Source: Gonapodya prolifera JEL478 (lineage: Eukaryota; Monoblepharomycota; Monoblepharidomycetes; Monoblepharidales; Gonapodyaceae). Taken from it: a stretch of 64,000 nucleotides of DNA. Position 1 is the stretch's first letter, and each line of letters opens with the position of its first letter. The translations under genes were made by a program, and so were the position numbers. Positions 58,601 through 64,000 of this stretch are shown here, in pieces. Below the pieces are notes generated by a model, which had not been told where the DNA came from, did not search any database, and was given only the letters and a program-made list of their open reading frames with translations. The stretch lies in assembly GCA_001574975.1 (NCBI GenBank), contig KQ965735.1, forward strand, positions 200,204 to 264,203, in the 5' to 3' direction.

Positions 58601-61094
58601 ATCCCACTCGAATTCGTCGGGAATACCAGTCAGATTTGCTTCCACACGCAAAACGTCGAGCACGATCTCGGGGAATGCACATTTCAACATGTGGTCATCT
58701 CATGCATTTTGGATGTTTTGAATCGTACATCCAAAGCATTGAGGCCAGACACGAAAGGGAGCCGCAAAGGTTTCCGCCAGAAACCTTGGAGAAGTGCGAA
58801 TTTCTTTGTCCTCTCTGCAAAGGCCTGGGTAACGTGCTCCTTCCAATTCTATGGACCACTAAAACGGAGAAAGTGCTAAACTTGACAAAGCTCGAGACTG
58901 GAAATACGACAAATTATGCAAAGGAAATTGTCGATCTTTCGGCGTGGGGCTACCAGTTGGTCCAACGAGGCATCATAGATCAGATCACAAACAACTTTTC
59001 CGGCTCATCTCGAGATATTACGGCAGCTTTGGTGTCATCCGTCCAATCGGGACAATCAAGTGTACCTGATGCGTCTGAAGGGACATCATTAGCACCACCG
59101 AGTGGAGGAATACTTTCCACGGCGGCAAGACTCCCCCGTTTGTTGGGTAATGCGATGTCCCACTTGTGGCGTCGCAATTCGTTGTCGTCCACGAGCACGG
59201 ACGAATCGTCATCAAACACTGAGCAGATGGTCAACCGAGTGAAGGAGATGTACCGTTCAAGGGTTATTCGGACCTTCCAAATTGCGATGAAAGATGTTGT
59301 GGCACCATACGACCAAGACGAAAACTACCCAGATTTGCAGATTATGTGGGAAGCATTCTCATACACATTGCAAACTACTGAACTGGCTTCAAGAAGAGTG
59401 GACCCTCTCGGTCCAGAGGGTCCAGAGATGTACCTCTTCGTCGACGGCATCAACAATCAGACCCTTCTGCGGGTTCTGAGCCAAACGATCATGACTTATT
59501 CAACAATTGCCACACAGGAATCAGCGGCCGCAAATGATCTGAAAACCTCAACACAGAAGTTTATCGTGGCGTTGTTCTTTGGATTTGAGAAACGTCCAGA
59601 GGAATCAGCTGAGCAGGGGACACCTCGCCCATCAACTTCACCATCTGAGTCTTCTCCCACCACCTTGAACGCTTGGGCTCGGTCTGAAATGGACAGAGGA
59701 GCTGTGCTTTCTGAATTCCCACCCTCTTCTTGGAGTGGCTCAACGCCGCTTCTCCTGGAACACGCCATTGGGCATTTAACGAGAATTGCAATGACCGTCA
59801 CTCCTTCGGCGGGCTTATCAGAAATTTCCGATGTACTGAACTGGATTCGTCTGTTTCATCTTCTGGAGCTTGTTCGTATATTTATTTTCGTTGCAGATGC
59901 ACTGAGCAAGGGAGATCTTACGTTAGCCAGTGATGCGACTCTCTCTCAGGCTTTGAAATCTTCGGAGGGATTTCCGGGTGCAGCAACCGTTGAAGAGGAA
60001 TCTATGGAAGACATTCTTCTAGCGGCAGCTGAACCACCCGCAGTTCGGGAATTCATGCATTGTATTCTCGAGAAGCTGCGCGCGACCCCATCCGAAGCGA
60101 GCAACGTCATGAAGGAATTGGATGGGGAGATGGTGCACAAACTTGTTCGAATTCTTCTCATACCATACATGCGATCCGCATCGCTCCTACTCTACTCACG
60201 ATTTGACACGGTTCCTCCATCCATCCAATCCACTGGCGAACCTGAATACGAAAGACTTCGCAAATTCCTGAGACTTCCACAACTTTCCGAACTCATCTCT
60301 CCGTCTGTTTTCTCCACTGACCCATTCCTATCTCCCCTTATTGGCGGCTGGATCGCTCATTTGAACGAATTTTCAACAGTTCTTTGTGCGATCCGCAGTC
60401 AGGAGCCTTCATCTTCACCATATTTTGCCTACAAAGCACGGGAACCGTCGTTCCATGTTCCTGTTGTAAATCCGCTGCCTCTTCAACTTGCACCTCTTCC
60501 TCCACGACTAGACGAACTCGTCCAGGAGGGAATGCGTCGACGGTGTCCAAACTGTAACACTTCACCTGTAAACCCGGCACTCTGTCTGCTCTGCGGTGCA
60601 ATTGTGTGCGCATCGAGTATGTGTTGCGTGAGTGAGCAACAGGGAGAGTGCAACATGCACATGGCCTCGTAAGTTGAAGACCTATTTTCTGTTGATTGCA
60701 ACATAATCTTCCTGTTCCTCAGGTGCGGTATTAATGTTGGTGTTTATGTCTTGGTGAAGAAAGGGATCTGCTTGCTGTTAAGTGGAGGAAAAGGCACCTA
60801 TCATCCTTTGCCCTACTTGGATGCTCATGGGGAGAGCGATGTTGGACTTAAGTGAGTTGCGAGCCATCACTGGGAGATGACATGTCAACGAAACCATCTT
60901 TCCAGGCGAGGTCGTCCCCTCTTCTTGAACACAAAGAGGTTCGAAGACATCAGGAAGTTATTTGTATCACATGGGGTGGCAAGTTTCATCGCCAGGAAGA
61001 TCGAGCAGGTCAGTGTTCCTATTCTTTTCCCCGCGCCTCTCTGATTCCTTCCTGTTTCCAGAGTTGGGATATGGGTGGATGGGAGCGGTTCTGA
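52615..61094 (+). CDS. UBR1: E3 ubiquitin ligase UBR1 (N-recognin)
   Basis: About eleven exons give roughly 2590 residues, longer than yeast or human UBR1. An acidic N-terminus precedes the UBR box (HRGKVCGHVFRKGEAIYRCR, CVLCLACF, CDCGD), which binds basic N-degrons. A ClpS-like segment follows (ALVLWNDEEHSFDVVIDAIR), usually the hydrophobic N-degron site, then a long acidic and Gln/Gly/Ala-rich insertion (54.5-55.5 kb) and the helical core with FASNYLPIAHSHLFLDREPE. Near 58.4 kb the RING begins with DCIVCQ, EPANEESNIYGILGLIQVSS and HISTCGHLMHFGCFESY. The end has CNTSPVNPALCLLCGAIVCA, ECNMHMASCGINVGVYVLVK, PYLDAHGESDVGL and RGRPLFLNTKRFEDIRKLFV, with a stop at 61094. UBR1 ubiquitinates N-degron proteins together with an E2 of the Rad6 type. 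Confidence 0.92.
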
Positions 61095-61142
61095 TTTGTT
61101 CAATTTCATTTAAATACATGTTTCATTTTTGCTTTTTCGAGA

Positions 61143-64000
61143 TCATGCCAATCCAGTCAAAAAGTTGGGAGTTCTAGGACCTGGCCTCTTTCCTTTCACT
61201 TCATTGGTTACGTGAGCGTGAAGTTGAGGTAACGCCGAAGGCTGCGATCGGGTCCTCAAAATGGTGTGGGAAACCATTGCTTCGCAATCACGTTCCATTT
61301 GCAATGTAGAAGACGCATCAAACAGAAGCTGTGGTCTTGCAGGCTCAGGTAATCGTTTGTCCAATGCTGTCTCATGCTGCATGACTGCGTTGAGGCCTAT
61401 GTTTCGCGTGTGAAAACTCTGCACTCCGCGTCGTCCAAGCACCCGTTCCCTCCACTTCCATGCATACTTGCTCGCCAGCGTAAACGCTTCCACCGTCCAC
61501 CCAACCGCCCGCTCCATGAAGTAACGCTCCCTCTCCTTCCTCAACATGTCAGCCGTTTCGATCCACTTCACAATCCCCCTCCGCACCATCCGATCCTTTC
61601 TCCACTTCACCATCGCCCTGCATCTTTCCTTTGTCCTCTTTGTCGTGCGCACGTACTCGCACCAACCTTTCAAGACCGTTTTGGTCAGTACTCTCGACCA
61701 GTGCACAATAGGGAGGACGTTGGCGCGGAAAGAAAGCACCTGCCAGTCAAGCCGGCGAGCTCGCCAAACAGTGACCGCGCGTTTAAAAAGCATCTTGTTG
61801 CGGAAGGTATCCGCAGTAGCGATTCGAGAGCGCAGCCAGAGACGGTGACTTGTGAGGCGGCGCCAGACATGAAATGCGCGCTCTGAGAGGGTACGGGAAC
61901 AAAATGCATGGGCGGTATGCAAGCGCCGGTCAGAGATGAGTTGGTGGTGGTGGAAGTGCAACCAGGCGTCAAACAAGCGTCGAAGTTTTTCTGTGAGGAA
62001 ACGGGGAGCTTACCACCAGTTAGATCGACCGTTAGTAAATGTTTGCTCACCAGTCTTCAAAACCTGCTTGGCTGCTTTGACCCTCTTATCCTCCTCTGCC
62101 CGCGCCCTCCTCCGCGCCAGCACAAATGCCCTCCACCCTCCAAACCCCGTCGCAAGTCTGGCTGCATTGGTGGCCTTAACTTCCACCTCGACCGTCTTCT
62201 TGATCAGGACCCGCTCGGCTGCGCGTCGCCGCCACAACCCAACGCAGGTAGCAAAATGGTGCTCCAAGCGAGAAGCAACGAAAAGATCAAGCGAGATTCG
62301 AGCGAGAGAGCGGGCGCGGGCGAATTCCTATATGTAGCGAGATCAACATCCGGTCTCAACGTTCTCACCCCACAAAACACACAAGTACCTTCCACGCTCT
62401 CAAAACCCTCCTTCCCCCCCTCGCCCCCGAAAACACAACGGCAACATTCCACCGTTCCCTCTGTTCCCTCCGTCTTCGCACCCCCTCGCCCCATTGTTCC
62501 CACGCCCACTCCACGCCCTTGACAAAGGCAACCCGGCGGGCAACGTTCTTATCCTCCTTCCTTTCCCTTCGAGTGATCACGTAGGCCTCCCACGCGCCCC
62601 ACGCCTTACGCACCGCCACGCGCTCGGAAAAGACGCGCGCGACGTCCTCAATTCCCCTATCCGCCTTTTGTCGTGCCGCGTTCTCTCTCAAGGCTCGCAA
62701 CCCACGCCGCAACAGAATCCCCTCGTGTGCCTCACCCGCACAGGCCATCAACATCTTCTGTCGGGCGCACCACGCGTGCGCGGCGACCCAACGCGCCATA
62801 TGGGAACGGAGGAGCCGCGCGGTGCGGTACGTCTCCTCGGCCATCCGGAGCAGACGCAGACGGAGGCGGTGCGTAGTGAGGCGACGCCATCTTTTGATGG
62901 CAGATGCGAGCAGGAGTGCGCGTTGGTGTGCGGTAGCAACGTGGGCGCGGGTCTAGGGGGTGGGTGAGAATGAGGGGGTGGATGTATGGGTCGACGCGAC
63001 AGTGCCACGACGCATGACGCACCTCCTTGGCCTTGCGGTAGGCAACGTACGCCCTCCAACCACCCACGGCCCTCTTCAGCGCCGCGCTGCGCCACGCCAG
63101 GATGCCGGGAAGGAGCAAGGCGTGCTCGCGAGCGGCGGCAAGGGCGCGGCGGCGCCAGAGCCAACGGTAGAAGTGAGTTGCGGCGAGCTTTAGAGTGGTT
63201 GTTGGGAGTGTGGGTGGGTGAGGGGGGAGGTAAGGAAAGAAAAGAAGTTTGAGAAAGGTGCCCTATGAATGATTAATCACCTTCGCTACCGAGCGGACCG
63301 ACTCACCTTTACCGCATACATCCCCCCTGCGCCCTCCAATTGGTCTATCTTGGCCCTCCATTTGCGAAAAATTCTTTTCTGTCGCACATGTGTGTGGAAG
63401 TGGAGACGGTGAGGGAGAGGAAGCCGGCTGAGTGAGTCAAGTAACCGAGCAACGCACGTCCCGCAACTACTCAATCATTGCCGTCCCGCGTCCCCCGCGG
63501 CGGCCACCCGGCGGCCCTCTGAAACCCACCTTGACTCCACCCTCCCACCACCCATCCGCCCTATTCTGCATCCGCCCCACTTCCATTCGCGCTCCCAACC
63601 GATCTCTCCACACCTTGAATGCCCTCTTCCGCACGGCTCGGTCGGACAGGACACACCCGGTGTGCGCGAGGGAGTGAAAATGGACCCGTACGAGGAGGCG
63701 GGAGTACCAGGTGTGCAGAAACATGGCCAGGAGGCGGTGCGAGTGATGCGTGCGCGCGAGGGCTGGTGCCGTGGTGGGAGGACGGTGGGCGGAGAAAGGG
63801 GAGAAGGGAAGGCAAAAAACGACACGAGTGAGAACTAGGTCGCGGCAGTGCAGCCAACCAACAAGGAGAAAGCACACGTCCGCGTTTTGATGTATTGTGG
63901 CACTATGAGGATCCGTTGTCCTTCGGCTCTCACCACGCCCTCCAGTTCCCAACCCCAACCACACGCTCACACTTGCCAAATACAACCCTCCCAGTCCCCT
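61143..64000 (-). CDS. SFI1-like centrin-binding repeat protein (partial, runs off right edge)
   Basis: Minus-strand exons from the right edge to the stop at 61143 encode spaced tryptophan-containing helical repeats: RALLLASAIKRWRRLTTHRL, ERAFHVWRRLTSHRLWLRSR, FKRAVTVWRARRLDWQVLSF, VLKGWCEYVRTTKRTKERCR, RRGIVKWIETADMLRKERER and RKAWGAWEAYVITRRERKED. The recurring Ax(2-3)W pattern, high Arg content and spacing are those of Sfi1 repeats, which bind centrin along an extended helix at spindle pole bodies, centrosomes and basal bodies. The C-terminal end lies 48 bp from the convergent UBR1 stop. The N-terminus is outside the window. Exon borders are only partly resolved, because the sequence is GC-rich and open in several frames. 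Confidence 0.76.

Overview
The window is nuclear DNA of a eukaryote. Protein genes are split by many short GT-AG introns, mostly about 53-90 nt, often with a CTGAC or CTAAT-type branch site. Gene content points to an early-diverging, flagellated (zoosporic) fungus. Fungal-type genes are present: a selenoprotein-W-like Rdx protein, an Akr1-like ankyrin-DHHC enzyme, Cns1, Rpn7, Utp6, Ydj1, Ubr1 and a Ubp2/USP28-like protease. They sit beside genes that Dikarya lack or rarely keep and that usually go with cilia or an animal-like gene set: a polycystin-1-like receptor, ARMC3, an SFI1-type centrin-binding protein and Integrator subunit 2. A chytrid or monoblepharid is my best guess. This is inference; there is no rRNA or marker gene here to prove it.

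Layout. 1-375: edge of an unidentified minus-strand gene. 819-5357 (+): ten-exon polycystin-1-like gene (signal peptide, LRR, REJ-like region, GPS, TM1, PLAT, TM2-5). 5466-8785 (-): two unidentified membrane-protein genes with similar helices, separated by decayed copies of part of the polycystin gene. 8896-13306 (-): INTS2. 13414-14234 (+): SelW-like. 14641-18075 (-): ARMC3. 18130-20492 (-): ankyrin-DHHC palmitoyltransferase. 20614-23118 (-): eIF2B delta. 23213-24842 (+): Rpn7. 24910-26154 (-): MFS-like transporter. 27782-30139 (+): TKL-type kinase with a Sel1-like tail. 30284-31994 (-): type I DnaJ. 32335-35422 (+): Utp6. 35.8-38.4 kb: a minisatellite and two poorly resolved genes with in-frame stops. 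38952-44397 (-): large Ubp2/USP28-like deubiquitinase. 44448-46375 (+): Cns1/TTC4. 48289-49563 (+): PhyH-type dioxygenase. 49713-52262 (-): 4-coumarate-CoA-ligase-like enzyme with a peroxisomal C-terminus. 52615-61094 (+): UBR1. 61143 to the right edge (-): SFI1-like.

Most genes are housekeeping and functionally unrelated neighbours, many in divergent or convergent pairs with very short spacers. Themes recur: protein quality control (Ubr1, Ubp2/USP28, Rpn7, Ydj1, Cns1), RNA and translation (INTS2, Utp6, eIF2B delta), and flagellum or basal body (ARMC3, SFI1, possibly the polycystin). The polycystin-1-like receptor is the most unusual item.

Exon borders were worked out by eye from splice signals, reading-frame continuity and remembered family sequences. 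They should be read as models.
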